Assembly: GCF_022919155.1 (NCBI RefSeq)
Contig: NZ_CP095045.1
Location: 62,001-126,000 of the forward strand
Direction: 5' to 3'
DNA: 64,000 nt
Source of the DNA: Leucobacter allii
Lineage (GTDB): Bacteria; Actinomycetota; Actinomycetes; Actinomycetales; Microbacteriaceae
Part shown: piece by piece, positions 11,606 to 19,809 of the stretch
Numbering within the stretch: the first letter of the stretch is position 1
How the letters are laid out: each line of letters opens with the position of its first letter
Made by a program: the position numbers and the translations under genes
Notes under the pieces: model-generated
What the model was told of the DNA's origin: nothing
Database searches by the model: none
The model's input: only the letters and a program-made list of their open reading frames with translations

Positions 11606-11690
11606 TCCTCCCGGATCCGCCCCGGGGGCTCCCCGCTTAGCCTGCGAACAGGTTGGCCGAAGACGTGCGGCCCGAGGAGAACGTCCCCCC

Positions 11691-13319
11691 GTGCAACGCG
11701 CGCACCTGGGGATGGGGCGGATGATGGATACTCGAAACCGAAGCGGAGGATCCGCTTCAGGACGGCGCGGGAGGCGCCTGATGATCGCGATGGCGGGGGC
11801 CGTCGTACTCGTGCTCGGACCGGGGGCCTGGGCCGCGAGCGCGGCATCGGCGGACGCTCCCGTCGCCGTCGAACCGGCGGCGGTGGAACCGCTGGCCCAG
11901 CCGGCGGCTGAAGCACCGTCCGACCCGGTGCCGGTGGCGGAGCCCGCGCCGGTCCCTGAGCCCGCGCCCGCGGTTGCGCCCGAGCCCGTCGTCGAGCCGG
12001 CGCCCGCGCCGGCGCCGGTCGTGGAGCCCGCGCCGGTGCCGGTCGTGGAGCCCGCACCCGTCGTCGAGCCGGAGCCGGTCGTCGAGCCCGCGCCCGTCGT
12101 CGAGCCGGAGCCGGCGGTCGCGCCGGACCCCGGGACGCCACCCGCCGATCCGGAACCGGCCGAGGCGGCGGAGACCGCGGCCGACCCGGTCGCCGGGGCG
12201 ACCGAACCGGATCCCGCGGGGGCCGCGGTCGCCGAGGATCCGGCCGCAGCGCGCGGCGGCAGCGACAATCCGCACAACAAGGTGACGCTCTGCCACGCCA
12301 CGGCGTCGGAGAAGAACCCGTTCGTGCAGATCACGGTGAACGCCAACGGCAGCGCCAGCGGTCACCTCGGTCACCAGGGCGGCCGCGACATCATCCCGCC
12401 GTTCAGCTACAACGATCACGGCACCACGGTGAACGTCCCCGGGCAGAACTGGGACGCCGAGGGGCAGGCGATCTTCGCGAACGGCTGCAACCCCGTCACT
12501 CCGCCCGAGCCGAGAAGCCTCGTGCTCACGGTCGCCCCGATGGACTGCCTCGCCGCCGACGCCCCGGTGCCGACGTCCGTGGCGGTGACGGTGAGCGGGA
12601 TCGAGGGGTTCGGGGAGTACACCCTGCGCGTCGATGACGGCACGGGCTGGTCCGCCTCCGTTCCGGTGGTCGGCAACGGGGTGTACGCCGTGCCCACGAA
12701 CGGTCTGGGGAGCTACACGGTGGTGATCGTCTCGGGTGAGACGGTGCACGGTGCGACCGGGTTCCTGCTCGAGCGCTGCGAGGTCCCGCCGGATCCGGAC
12801 GATCCCGGGATCTCGGTCGCTCCGCTGCCCTGCATCGCGGCCGATGCCGAGCTCCCCGAGAGCGTCGAGGTCGCGGTCGACGGCTTCGCCCCGGACGCGG
12901 CCGAGATGCAGGTCGACGCCGTGGCGTACGTCCTCGCGATCTCCGGCGGCTCCGGTCCGGACGCCACCGTGCCGGTGACCGGGAACGGCAGCTACGCGCT
13001 GCCGCTCAGCGGGCTCGGCGCGTACGCGATCACCCTCCTCGCCGGCGATGCGACGGCGGCCACCGCGAGCGTGACGGTCGCGCGCTGCGACGTTCCGCCC
13101 GAGGAGCCTCCGCAGGAGCCGCCGGCCGTGGTCCCGCCCACCGCGGTGACGACCCCGCTCGCACCGGTCGTGACCCGGACGGAGACGGTCGTCGCGCCGG
13201 AACCGCGACTCGCGGTCACCGGCGCGGGCGACGCCGCCCCGACGGTCTTCGCGGCCGGGGCGCTCGCGCTCCTCGGTGCGGCGGCGCTCCTCACCGGGCG
13301 GCGCCTGCGCCGGCGGTGA
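11691..13319 (+). CDS. LAxTG-anchored cell-wall protein with Pro-rich stalk
   Basis: A secreted surface protein of up to 542 residues. An Arg-rich n-region and hydrophobic stretch (about 30-52) form a signal peptide ending near ASA. Residues 57-145 are a low-complexity EPAPVV-type stalk. Residues about 192-266 hold a CHATxxxNP...GHxGHQ domain also seen in other actinobacterial surface proteins. Two related modules of about 90 residues follow (about 275-365 and 370-462), each with CxAAD near its start and RCxVPP at its end. The C-terminus is LAVTG (507-511), a hydrophobic helix and RRLRRR, a sortase E-type signal. The GTG at 11691 is the longest start; ATGs at 11712, 11721 and 11724 are alternatives that keep the signal peptide. 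A role in attachment or envelope structure is inferred. Confidence 0.8.
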   Translation: MQRAHLGMGRMMDTRNRSGGSASGRRGRRLMIAMAGAVVLVLGPGAWAASAASADAPVAVEPAAVEPLAQPAAEAPSDPVPVAEPAPVPEPAPAVAPEPVVEPAPAPAPVVEPAPVPVVEPAPVVEPEPVVEPAPVVEPEPAVAPDPGTPPADPEPAEAAETAADPVAGATEPDPAGAAVAEDPAAARGGSDNPHNKVTLCHATASEKNPFVQITVNANGSASGHLGHQGGRDIIPPFSYNDHGTTVNVPGQNWDAEGQAIFANGCNPVTPPEPRSLVLTVAPMDCLAADAPVPTSVAVTVSGIEGFGEYTLRVDDGTGWSASVPVVGNGVYAVPTNGLGSYTVVIVSGETVHGATGFLLERCEVPPDPDDPGISVAPLPCIAADAELPESVEVAVDGFAPDAAEMQVDAVAYVLAISGGSGPDATVPVTGNGSYALPLSGLGAYAITLLAGDATAATASVTVARCDVPPEEPPQEPPAVVPPTAVTTPLAPVVTRTETVVAPEPRLAVTGAGDAAPTVFAAGALALLGAAALLTGRRLRRR

Positions 13320-13374
13320 ACCGCGCACCGCGGGGCGCTGTCCCGCGGCCCGGACCGCGGCGACGCGGCGCGGC

Positions 13375-13401
13375 GGGGGATCGGTCTTCGACCGGTCCCC
13401 C
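13375..13401 (+). terminator. Intrinsic-type terminator after the LAVTG protein
   Basis: An 11-bp stem (13375-13385 with 13391-13401, one G-U pair) with a 5-base loop. It lies 55 bases after the stop of the surface-protein gene. There is no U-tract, as is usual in high-GC actinobacteria. Confidence 0.65.
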
Positions 13402-13447
13402 GCTGCGGGTGTCCGCCGCCCTCCAGCCGTCATCCAGTCGTGTCGGG

Positions 13448-13453
13448 TACATT
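13448..13453 (+). promoter_or_regulatory. -10 box of the LCP gene
   Basis: TACATT lies between the preceding terminator and the LCP start, giving a leader of about 45-50 bases with GGGGA as ribosome site. No convincing -35 box was found. Confidence 0.4.
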
Positions 13454-13507
13454 GAACGCTGAAAGCCGGGAGCGAATCGCGCTGCCCGCACGACCCGGGG
13501 AAGCTGC

Positions 13508-14812
13508 ATGGGCACGAAGACCGTCGGAGAGGCCGAACGCTCGACGTTCGTGCGCCACGGAAAGCTGCGCCGGTCGAGCTCGTGGGCGAACGCGCTGCGC
13601 GTGCTCGCCACCACCGCGGTCGTCGTGGCGCTGAGCGGCGTCGCGACCGTCGCCTACGCGGTGTGGGGGCTCACGCAGGATGTCGACACGGTGGATCTCG
13701 GCGACAGCGCGGACACCGTCGCCGCGGGTTCGCAGTCGATCGACGGTCCGCTCACCATCCTGCTCGTCGGCTCCGACTCGCGCGTGGGGCAGAGCTACGA
13801 CGACGGCGAGGAGGGCGAGCTCAACGACGTGACGCTCATGCTGCACGTCTCGGCCGATCACCAGAGCGCCACCGTCGTCAGCTTCCCGCGAGACCTGATG
13901 ATCCCGATCCCGAGCTGCCCTGGCCCGGACGGCGAGGACGAGTACTACCCGGCGATGAGCGAGCAGCAGCTCAACTCGACGCTCTCCTACGGCGGGCTCC
14001 CCTGCACGGTCCGCACGATCGAGTCGCTCACCGGCATGGACATCCCGTACGCGGGCCTCATCACCTTCGACGGGGTCATCGGCGTCTCGAACGCGATCGG
14101 CGGCGTGGACGTCTGCCTGACGCAGCCGATCGTCGACGAGGCCACCGAGCTCAATCTGCCCGCGGGGGAGAACACGCTCGTCGGCAACGACGCCCTGCAG
14201 TTCCTGCGCACCCGGCACGGCGTGGGCGACGGCGGCGACACGAGCCGCATCAGCAACCAGCAGGTCTTCATGTCCTCCCTCGTGCGCAAGCTGCAGAGCG
14301 CCGACACGCTCTCCGACCCGGTGAAGGTCTACGGCCTCGCGAAGGCCGCGGTGGAGAACATGACGCTCTCGAGCAACATGGCCAATGTGCAGTTCATGCA
14401 GCAGGTCGCGGGCACGGTGAAGGACATCGACCTCAGCCGCATCAACTTCGTGCAGTACCCCTCCTTCTCGCACCCCTACGAGGAGGGGCGGCTGACGCCC
14501 GACTACGCGAGCGCAGAGGCGCTCTTCCAGGTGCTGCAGAGCGGCGCCGCGTTCACCGTCGCCGCGACGGGCGAGGGCGTGGCCGTGGAGGCGGGCGAGG
14601 CCCCGACCGACGGCAGCGCCGAGGCGCCCGTGGAGACGACGGACCCCGCCGCAGAGGATCCTGCGGCGACGGATCCCGCGGCGGGCGACCCGGGCGCGGC
14701 CGAGGGCGCGACGACCACGACGGATGAGAACGGCAAGGTCGTGCTTCCCGAGAACGTCACGGGCCAGCCCGCGGACACGGTGACCTGCTCGGCGGGTCGC
14801 ACCGTTCTCTGA
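13508..14812 (+). CDS. LytR-CpsA-Psr (LCP) family cell-wall glycopolymer transferase
   Basis: Membrane-anchored enzyme that attaches undecaprenyl-linked glycopolymers to peptidoglycan outside the cell. Of 434 residues, a cytoplasmic N-terminus (1-27) is followed by one membrane helix (about 28-52) and the LCP domain (about 75-265). The domain shows LLVGSDSR, VVSFPRDLMI, DGVIGVSNAIGGVDVC, and LQFLRTRHG with catalytic-site arginines. The tail from about 365 is rich in Ala, Asp, Pro and Thr and looks disordered. GGGGA six bases before the ATG supports the start. It stands alone between a terminator and tRNA-Ser. Family assignment is firm; the glycopolymer is unknown. Confidence 0.92.
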   Translation: MGTKTVGEAERSTFVRHGKLRRSSSWANALRVLATTAVVVALSGVATVAYAVWGLTQDVDTVDLGDSADTVAAGSQSIDGPLTILLVGSDSRVGQSYDDGEEGELNDVTLMLHVSADHQSATVVSFPRDLMIPIPSCPGPDGEDEYYPAMSEQQLNSTLSYGGLPCTVRTIESLTGMDIPYAGLITFDGVIGVSNAIGGVDVCLTQPIVDEATELNLPAGENTLVGNDALQFLRTRHGVGDGGDTSRISNQQVFMSSLVRKLQSADTLSDPVKVYGLAKAAVENMTLSSNMANVQFMQQVAGTVKDIDLSRINFVQYPSFSHPYEEGRLTPDYASAEALFQVLQSGAAFTVAATGEGVAVEAGEAPTDGSAEAPVETTDPAAEDPAATDPAAGDPGAAEGATTTTDENGKVVLPENVTGQPADTVTCSAGRTVL

Positions 14813-14840
14813 GCGTCCGACCGGCCCGGTGGGCGCCGAT

Positions 14841-14870
14841 TTCCCGAGAGGCCCGTCCTCCCGGTAGAAT
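14841..14870 (+). promoter_or_regulatory. Promoter of tRNA-Ser
   Basis: TAGAAT (14865-14870) is a good -10 box, 20 bases before the mature tRNA 5' end. TTCCCG at 14841-14846 is a weak -35 candidate at 18-base spacing. Confidence 0.5.
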
Positions 14871-14890
14871 GGGTGACGTTGTTCGCGTAG

Positions 14891-14982
14891 GGAGACGTGC
14901 CAGAGCGGCCGAATGGACTTCACTGCTAATGAAGGGTCCGGCTAAAACCGGACCGGGGGTTCAAATCCCCCCGTCTCCGCCA
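14891..14982 (+). tRNA. tRNA-Ser(GCU)
   Basis: The acceptor arm GGAGACG (14891-14897) pairs with CGTCTCC (14972-14978). The anticodon loop CTGCTAA gives anticodon GCT, reading AGC/AGU. A long variable arm (GGTCCGGC...GCCGGACC-like stem around 14934-14955) marks it as a class II serine tRNA. The T arm reads GGGGGTTCAAATCCCCC. The discriminator is G14979 and CCA is encoded at 14980-14982. Confidence 0.96.
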
Positions 14983-14999
14983 ATCGAGCAGCACCCGCA

Positions 15000-15036
15000 G
15001 GCCCCGTCCTCCCGGAGAGATCCGGAGGGCGGGGCC
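15000..15036 (+). terminator. Terminator after tRNA-Ser
   Basis: A 13-bp GC-rich stem (15000-15012 with 15024-15036, one G-U pair) and an 11-base loop. It begins 17 bases after the encoded CCA of tRNA-Ser and has no U-tract. Confidence 0.65.
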
Positions 15037-15100
15037 AGCGTCGTTTCCGGGATCCGCAGCGGGCGACCGGGGCGCGTCGCGCGATGTCGGCGGTCGCCCG

Positions 15101-15122
15101 TATACTCGAAGATATATTCGAG
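15101..15122 (+). promoter_or_regulatory. -10 box with overlapping inverted repeat
   Basis: TATACT (15101-15106) is a strong -10 box for the small gene at 15136. It overlaps an inverted repeat, CTCGAA (15105-15110) and TTCGAG (15117-15122) with a GATATA spacer. This AT-rich patch stands out in GC-rich DNA. The repeat could be an operator at the transcription start. Confidence 0.45.
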
Positions 15123-15135
15123 AGTGGAGGCGCGG

Positions 15136-15393
15136 GTGACCGGTGAGAGCACGTTCGTGTGGATGGAGCAGGATCGTCCGGCGAGGCTCGTCTACGAACG
15201 GGCGCGCTGGCGCGTCGTCGGCACGCCGCGCGCGATCATCGAAGCGCCCGAGGAGGAGCGGCATCCGCTCGCCGCGCATCCGCGATCGCGTCAGACCGAG
15301 TGGCGTTGCACGGTGCGCCGTGACGGCGACGGGGAGACGCGCACGCTCGCGCTGCGCCGCGACGGCTCCCGGTGGGACGTCCGCGCGGCCTGA
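15136..15393 (+). CDS. Small protein of unknown function
   Basis: An 85-residue, charged, Arg-rich soluble protein with no recognised domain. The pattern suggests an all-beta fold (FVWMEQDRPARLVYE, WRCTVRR, RTLALRRDGSRWDV). The GTG start is five bases after GTGGAGG; a second in-frame GTG at 15124 is less likely because it overlaps that site. It has its own -10 box at 15101 and converges on the ltrA gene. Coding is supported by frame, ribosome site and promoter. Function is not known. Confidence 0.6.
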   Translation: MTGESTFVWMEQDRPARLVYERARWRVVGTPRAIIEAPEEERHPLAAHPRSRQTEWRCTVRRDGDGETRTLALRRDGSRWDVRAA

Positions 15394-15489
15394 GCGCCGG
15401 GGCATCCGCTCGGTGCGGGGACCCGCGATCCGATCCGAGTCGGGGTGAGCCGGCGCGTGCCGAGACGAGCCGGCGCGACTCGGTGAGCG

Positions 15490-16656
15490 TCAGCGTGCGC
15501 GGATGCGCCCCAGCTCCACGACGACGACGGCGAGCACCGCGGCCGCCGTCGCACCGAGCACCGTGCCCTGCGGGAACAGCGCGGAGAGCAGTACCGCCGC
15601 CGTCAGCACGAGGAAGCACGCCGAGCTCGCGGCGCCGATGTGGCGCCGGAGGAGCAGCGCCCACACGACGAGCATGAACGCGGCCACGGGCACCGTCAGC
15701 GCGAACGAGGCGGTCGCGGCCGTGAGGTGCTCCGACGCCCCCGCCAGCAGGTCGAGCTCGACCTCGATGCCGGCGGACACCGCGCCGACGGCGGCGAACA
15801 GGATGAAGTGGGCGTAGCCGAAGCCGAAGGCCTGCCGCATGGTGCGCAGCCGATCCCCGTACTCGCCGGAGAAGTACATCCACCAGATGCCCGCGGCGAG
15901 CGCGATGCCGGCGACCGCGAGCCCGATGAGCCCGGGGAGGTGCTCGCCGGAGTTCAGGGCGTCGATGATCGCGTTCGCGGAGGCCAGCAGACTCTCGCCG
16001 AGCAGGATCAGCACGAACAGGCTGTAGCGCTCGGCGATGTGGTGCGGATGCCACGGGGTGCTGCGCGCGCGCTCGGCCCAGATCGGCACGAGGACCTCGA
16101 GGACGAGGCACGGCCAGAAGGTCCAGAACTGCACGTCGGCGGAGAACAGGATCCGCGCGACCCAGAGCAGCTGCACGGCGGCGATCCCGATCGCATAGCG
16201 GATCGCGGTCCTCCGTTGCTCGGGGTCGGAGGCCGCGAGGCGCAGCCACTGCCCGACCATCGCGAGGCGCATGATGACGTAGCCCCACGTCACCGTGTCC
16301 CACTCCCCGGCGCTCATCGCATCGTGCACCCCGGCGGCGAGCACGAGCACGCCGCCCATCTGCACGATGGTCGAGAGCCGGTACAGCCAGTCGTCGGTGT
16401 CGAAGGCCGAGGCGAACCAGGTGAAGTTCATCCACGCCCACCAGATGGCGAAGAAGACCATGACATAGGCGAGCACCGCCGGGCCGGCGTGCCCCTCGGA
16501 GATGCCGTGGTGCAGGTTCTGCGCGGCCTGCGACACGGCGACGACGAACACCAGGTCGAAGAACAGCTCGAGCGGGCTCGCGGCGCGATGATGCTGCCCC
16601 GGATCGCGTCCGGTCATCCGGACGAGGCCGAGGCGCGAGGCGAGGGCGCCGGTCAT
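15490..16656 (-). CDS. Low temperature requirement A (LtrA) family membrane protein
   Basis: A 388-residue integral membrane protein with about ten to eleven helices. The family hallmark near the N-terminus is seen as SPLELFFDLVFVVAVSQ (residues 27-43), followed by WWAWMNFTWFASAFDTDDW. LtrA was first named in Listeria for growth in the cold; the biochemical function is unknown. The ATG overlaps the stop of the SnoaL-like gene as ATGA, so the two are translationally coupled. Confidence 0.9.
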   Translation of the reverse strand: MTGALASRLGLVRMTGRDPGQHHRAASPLELFFDLVFVVAVSQAAQNLHHGISEGHAGPAVLAYVMVFFAIWWAWMNFTWFASAFDTDDWLYRLSTIVQMGGVLVLAAGVHDAMSAGEWDTVTWGYVIMRLAMVGQWLRLAASDPEQRRTAIRYAIGIAAVQLLWVARILFSADVQFWTFWPCLVLEVLVPIWAERARSTPWHPHHIAERYSLFVLILLGESLLASANAIIDALNSGEHLPGLIGLAVAGIALAAGIWWMYFSGEYGDRLRTMRQAFGFGYAHFILFAAVGAVSAGIEVELDLLAGASEHLTAATASFALTVPVAAFMLVVWALLLRRHIGAASSACFLVLTAAVLLSALFPQGTVLGATAAAVLAVVVVELGRIRAR

Positions 16657-16985
16657 GCGTGGGGTGGGATGCGGAATGCCGTGACGCGGTCGTCGCGCAC
16701 CGTCGCGAAGGCCGTGGACTCGCCGTTGAAGACCCGGCTGCTCCAGCCGAAGCGGAGCTCGGTGACGTCGTCGCTGGTGCTGGCCTCCAGCACGGTCATG
16801 CGCGCGCCTGCCCCGATCGCGTCGGTCTCGGCCCAGCTGCGCACGCCCGCGGGGCCGCTGAGGACGCGCCCCCAATCGTCCACGTAGCCGTCGTTCGCGA
16901 ACGCCGCGACGAACGCCTCGGTGTCCGCGGCGTTGATCGCGTCCACCAGGCGCTGCACGGCCTGCGGAAGCTGCGGTTCGCTCAT
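16653..16985 (-). CDS. SnoaL/NTF2-like protein
   Basis: A 110-residue single-domain protein of the nuclear-transport-factor-2-like fold. This is seen in the N-terminal helix pattern (VQRLVDAINAADTEAFVAAFA), the DGYVDDWGR loop and later strands. Such proteins are cone-shaped small-molecule binders or isomerases; the ligand is unknown. GAGGAG before the ATG supports the start. It is the first gene of a pair with ltrA (four-base overlap). Confidence 0.78.
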   Translation of the reverse strand: MSEPQLPQAVQRLVDAINAADTEAFVAAFANDGYVDDWGRVLSGPAGVRSWAETDAIGAGARMTVLEASTSDDVTELRFGWSSRVFNGESTAFATVRDDRVTAFRIPPHA

Positions 16986-17397
16986 GTTCGTCTCCTCTCA
17001 AACCCCCCTGCGTCGGTCATACCACAGCGGTGCGGATCACGGGGATTCCGTCGCCGCGACGTGCGCGGCGTGTCGCGCCGTTTGACCCCGGAGCGGGGGT
17101 CACTTCGCGCCCTGTCTCGTCGTGGGGGCACAGCTGGACCTACGCTGGAGCCACCGTTGCGACCCGCGACCCCGGAGCGATCCGAGGCCCGGGCGCACGG
17201 AGTCCGGCAGCACCCTCGCTCGGCGAGCTGCGCGAAACGCCGGATCCGCGCTTCGGGGCCCTCTCTCCCCCATCCCCGATGGCCCCGAAGCGAAGGATCC
17301 CGCCCGTCACGCGCGCGCGACGTGGGTGTAGTCTCTCAGGCAGGCCGCACGCTCCGCCGTTCCGCTCGGGATCGGCCGGACCGCCTCCTGAACGACC
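16986..17397. other. Divergent intergenic region (412 bp)
   Basis: No gene is supported here. The left part contains GGTATGACC, a possible -10 for the leftward SnoaL-ltrA pair. At about 17091-17111 is TTTGACCCC followed by GCGGGGGTCA, an inverted repeat with a close relative at 33873. A 12-bp hairpin is at 17249-17292. TAGTCT (17329-17334) is a possible -10 for the kinase gene, whose ATG at 17398 has no visible ribosome site. Confidence 0.6.
17249..17292 (+). promoter_or_regulatory. Long hairpin upstream of the histidine kinase
   Basis: A perfect 12-bp inverted repeat (17249-17260 with 17281-17292) has a 20-base loop and is flanked outside by GGATCC on both sides. It sits about 105 bases before the kinase start, upstream of the putative -10 at 17329. 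It may be an old terminator or a binding site. Confidence 0.4.
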
Positions 17398-19809
17398 ATG
17401 AGCCGAGATCCCGTCGCACCCCCGCCTCCGCGCGAGGCGCAGCCCGGCACGGCCTGGGCGAGCGGGTCGGTCACCGCCGCGATCCGGCAGGTCGCGTTCG
17501 TCGCGGCGGCCGCGTGGCAGCTCGTCATGGTGCTGGTGACCCTCGCCTCCGTCGGGGGCGCCGGGTGGGGGCTCGCGGTGGCGCAGGGCGTCGTGGCCGT
17601 GCTCGCGATCGTCGCGCTGCGACGGCCGATGCCCGCGTACCTCGTCCCCGGTCTCGCCGCGGCGCTCGGCACCTGCGGCTACCTCGTGAGTCGCGACATC
17701 GACTCGGCGCTGTCGTTCGCGGCGTGCTGGCAGATCAATTTCGCATCCTGCATCGCGCTCCTGCTCATCGCCCGCCGCGCCGTGATCGTCGCCGTCGTCG
17801 GGCAGGCCCTGCTCACGGCGCTCGCGATCCTGACCGTCCTCCCGGAGTGGGGCCCGCAGATGCCGTTCTCGATCGCCGTGACGCAGGTGTCGATCGTCGT
17901 GGTGATGCGACTCGGGCTGCCTCGGCTGATGCGGGTCTCCGCGGAGGCCGACGCCGCGGCCGGCGCGGCGGACGCCGCCGAGCTCCGGCTGCGCGTGAGT
18001 GCGCTCCTCGGCACCCGCATCGCCGAGGAGACCCGGACCCTGCACGACACGGCCATCAACACCCTCGGCGCCGTCGCGAACGGCACGGCGGGCATCGTGG
18101 AGGGCGGGCAGGTGCGCGACCAGTGCGCCAGGGACGTCGTGCTGCTGGAGACCATGCGGGACGACCGCTCCGCCCCGCGGACGCTCGCGCTGCGCGACAT
18201 CTTCGCGCTGCCCGGCCTCCCCATCGTCCGCGGCGGCGCGGAGGACGCGGAACTCGACAGGGCCGCGGCGCGACTGAGCGAGGAGGCGACCGCGGGCATC
18301 GTCGGCTGCGTCAGGGAGGCCCTCACCAACGCGGCGAAGCACTCGGGCGCGGAGCTCGTCGCCATCGACGCGACCGTGGGCGGGGCGGAGCTCGTGATCC
18401 GGGTCGAGGATCGCGGACGCGGGTTCGCCGGGCCGTCGCCGGGGGACCGGGGCATCGCGACGTCCATCCGCGCCCGCGCCCGCGATCACGGCCTCGTCGC
18501 GGAGGTCGACAGCGCACCGGGCCGGGGGACGCGCGTCGAGATCACCGCGCCCTTCGCTCCGGTGCGGGACCCCGCGCCCGAGATGGCGCGCACGGACGCC
18601 GAGGTGCACGAGGTCAGCGCCCGGCTGCTCCGGCGTGCCGGTCTCCTCTGGGGGATGGGCGTCACCGTGGTGAGCGTGCTGCTCACGGCGACGGGGAGCG
18701 CGAACGTCGGCAACGCCCTGCTGCCGATGATCGTCCTCATGCTGGCCGCCTGGGCCGCGGCGTGGGGCGGCACGCGCGGGCGGCCGGGATCGCGCCTCCT
18801 CGGTTCGACGGCCGGGCGGGCGCTGCTGGCGAGCGTGCTCGCCCTCTGCACGCTCACCGTCTTCGTCCTCTCGGCGGCGGCCACGGGCTTCGGCGGCCTC
18901 GGCGCCGTGTACTGGCAGGCCCTCGCCCCGACGGGCCCCCTCGTCATGCTGCTGGCGCTCAGGCCGGGGCGGAAGGTCGCCGTCGCCGCGATGACGGCCT
19001 GGGCGCTGCTCGTGCTCGCGCTCGCCGCATTCGTCGCGCCGAACGCGACCGCGGCGCAGATCGTGGTCATCGCCGGCATCGTCGGGGTCGGCTTCTCGGC
19101 GGTCTGGGGGAGGTTTCAGACGCTGCTCGTGGCGCGGGCGGAGCGCGGTTTCCGGGACCGCGCGCGAGCGCTCGACGCGCGGATCGCCGTGGACGCGGCG
19201 GCGGCGGCGCGAACGAGCTATCTCCGCTGGCTGGACGCGGGTCTCGACTCGGCGATCGAACTGCTCCGCGGGATCGCCGAGGGAAGCCGGGGGGTCGCCG
19301 CGGCGGCCACGCGCGCCGCGTGCGCCGAGGAGGAGCAGTACCTGCGCCAGCTCGTGCAGATCAGCCCGGAGTTCGTGCGGCTCGGGCGCGGGCTCATGGC
19401 CGCGCTGCGCGAGGCGCGCGATCGCGGGGTGCCGCTCGTGCTGCGGGCCGGAGGGCCCGACGCCCCGGACGCGGCGACGGCGGAGGACGTCTCCGGGGTG
19501 CTGCTCTCGGCGATCCGGGGGACGCCGCCCGGCGAGGCGCTGCACGTCTCGCTCTTCCCCGTGGGATCGGGGATGCAGCTGACGGTCTCGGGAGCGTCGC
19601 TCGAGGCGCCGGCCGCGCTCGCCGCCGGGCGGGGCTCCTCGCGCTTCGAGCGGCTCGGGTCGGTCGCGCTGCTCGAACTCACCTACACTGGCGAGGAGAG
19701 GTCATCGGATCCCGAACCCCGCGAGGTACCCCATGAGCGAAGCCGTTCCGTCCCCCGTCTGCCGCGTCGCGGTCGTCGAGGATCACCTGCTGCAGCGGGC
19801 GCGGACTGA
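17398..19809 (+). CDS. Two-module membrane histidine kinase, NarL/LuxR system partner
   Basis: An 803-residue sensor. Module 1: membrane helices (about 30-175), an H-box-like LHD with H216, then a HATPase domain with N-box REALTNAAKH (about 306-315), DRGRGF (about 341-346) and GDRGI (about 350-354). Module 2: a second set of helices (about 415-580), then a cytosolic region (about 590-770) resembling a degenerate kinase tail, where no H-box histidine or ATP motifs are clear. The response regulator follows and starts inside this gene: the kinase stop at 19809 lies 77 bases beyond the regulator ATG. The last 25 residues are Arg/Pro-rich and look non-native. An in-frame stop lies three codons before the ATG, fixing the earliest start. 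The signal sensed is unknown. Confidence 0.75.
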   Translation: MSRDPVAPPPPREAQPGTAWASGSVTAAIRQVAFVAAAAWQLVMVLVTLASVGGAGWGLAVAQGVVAVLAIVALRRPMPAYLVPGLAAALGTCGYLVSRDIDSALSFAACWQINFASCIALLLIARRAVIVAVVGQALLTALAILTVLPEWGPQMPFSIAVTQVSIVVVMRLGLPRLMRVSAEADAAAGAADAAELRLRVSALLGTRIAEETRTLHDTAINTLGAVANGTAGIVEGGQVRDQCARDVVLLETMRDDRSAPRTLALRDIFALPGLPIVRGGAEDAELDRAAARLSEEATAGIVGCVREALTNAAKHSGAELVAIDATVGGAELVIRVEDRGRGFAGPSPGDRGIATSIRARARDHGLVAEVDSAPGRGTRVEITAPFAPVRDPAPEMARTDAEVHEVSARLLRRAGLLWGMGVTVVSVLLTATGSANVGNALLPMIVLMLAAWAAAWGGTRGRPGSRLLGSTAGRALLASVLALCTLTVFVLSAAATGFGGLGAVYWQALAPTGPLVMLLALRPGRKVAVAAMTAWALLVLALAAFVAPNATAAQIVVIAGIVGVGFSAVWGRFQTLLVARAERGFRDRARALDARIAVDAAAAARTSYLRWLDAGLDSAIELLRGIAEGSRGVAAAATRAACAEEEQYLRQLVQISPEFVRLGRGLMAALREARDRGVPLVLRAGGPDAPDAATAEDVSGVLLSAIRGTPPGEALHVSLFPVGSGMQLTVSGASLEAPAALAAGRGSSRFERLGSVALLELTYTGEERSSDPEPREVPHERSRSVPRLPRRGRRGSPAAAGAD

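Noticed and set aside
8905-11630. Shared GGGGGCTCC before the LuxR-type gene and before the LAVTG protein gene as an operator
   Set aside because: Only nine bases of GC-rich sequence agree and the flanks differ, so chance is likely.
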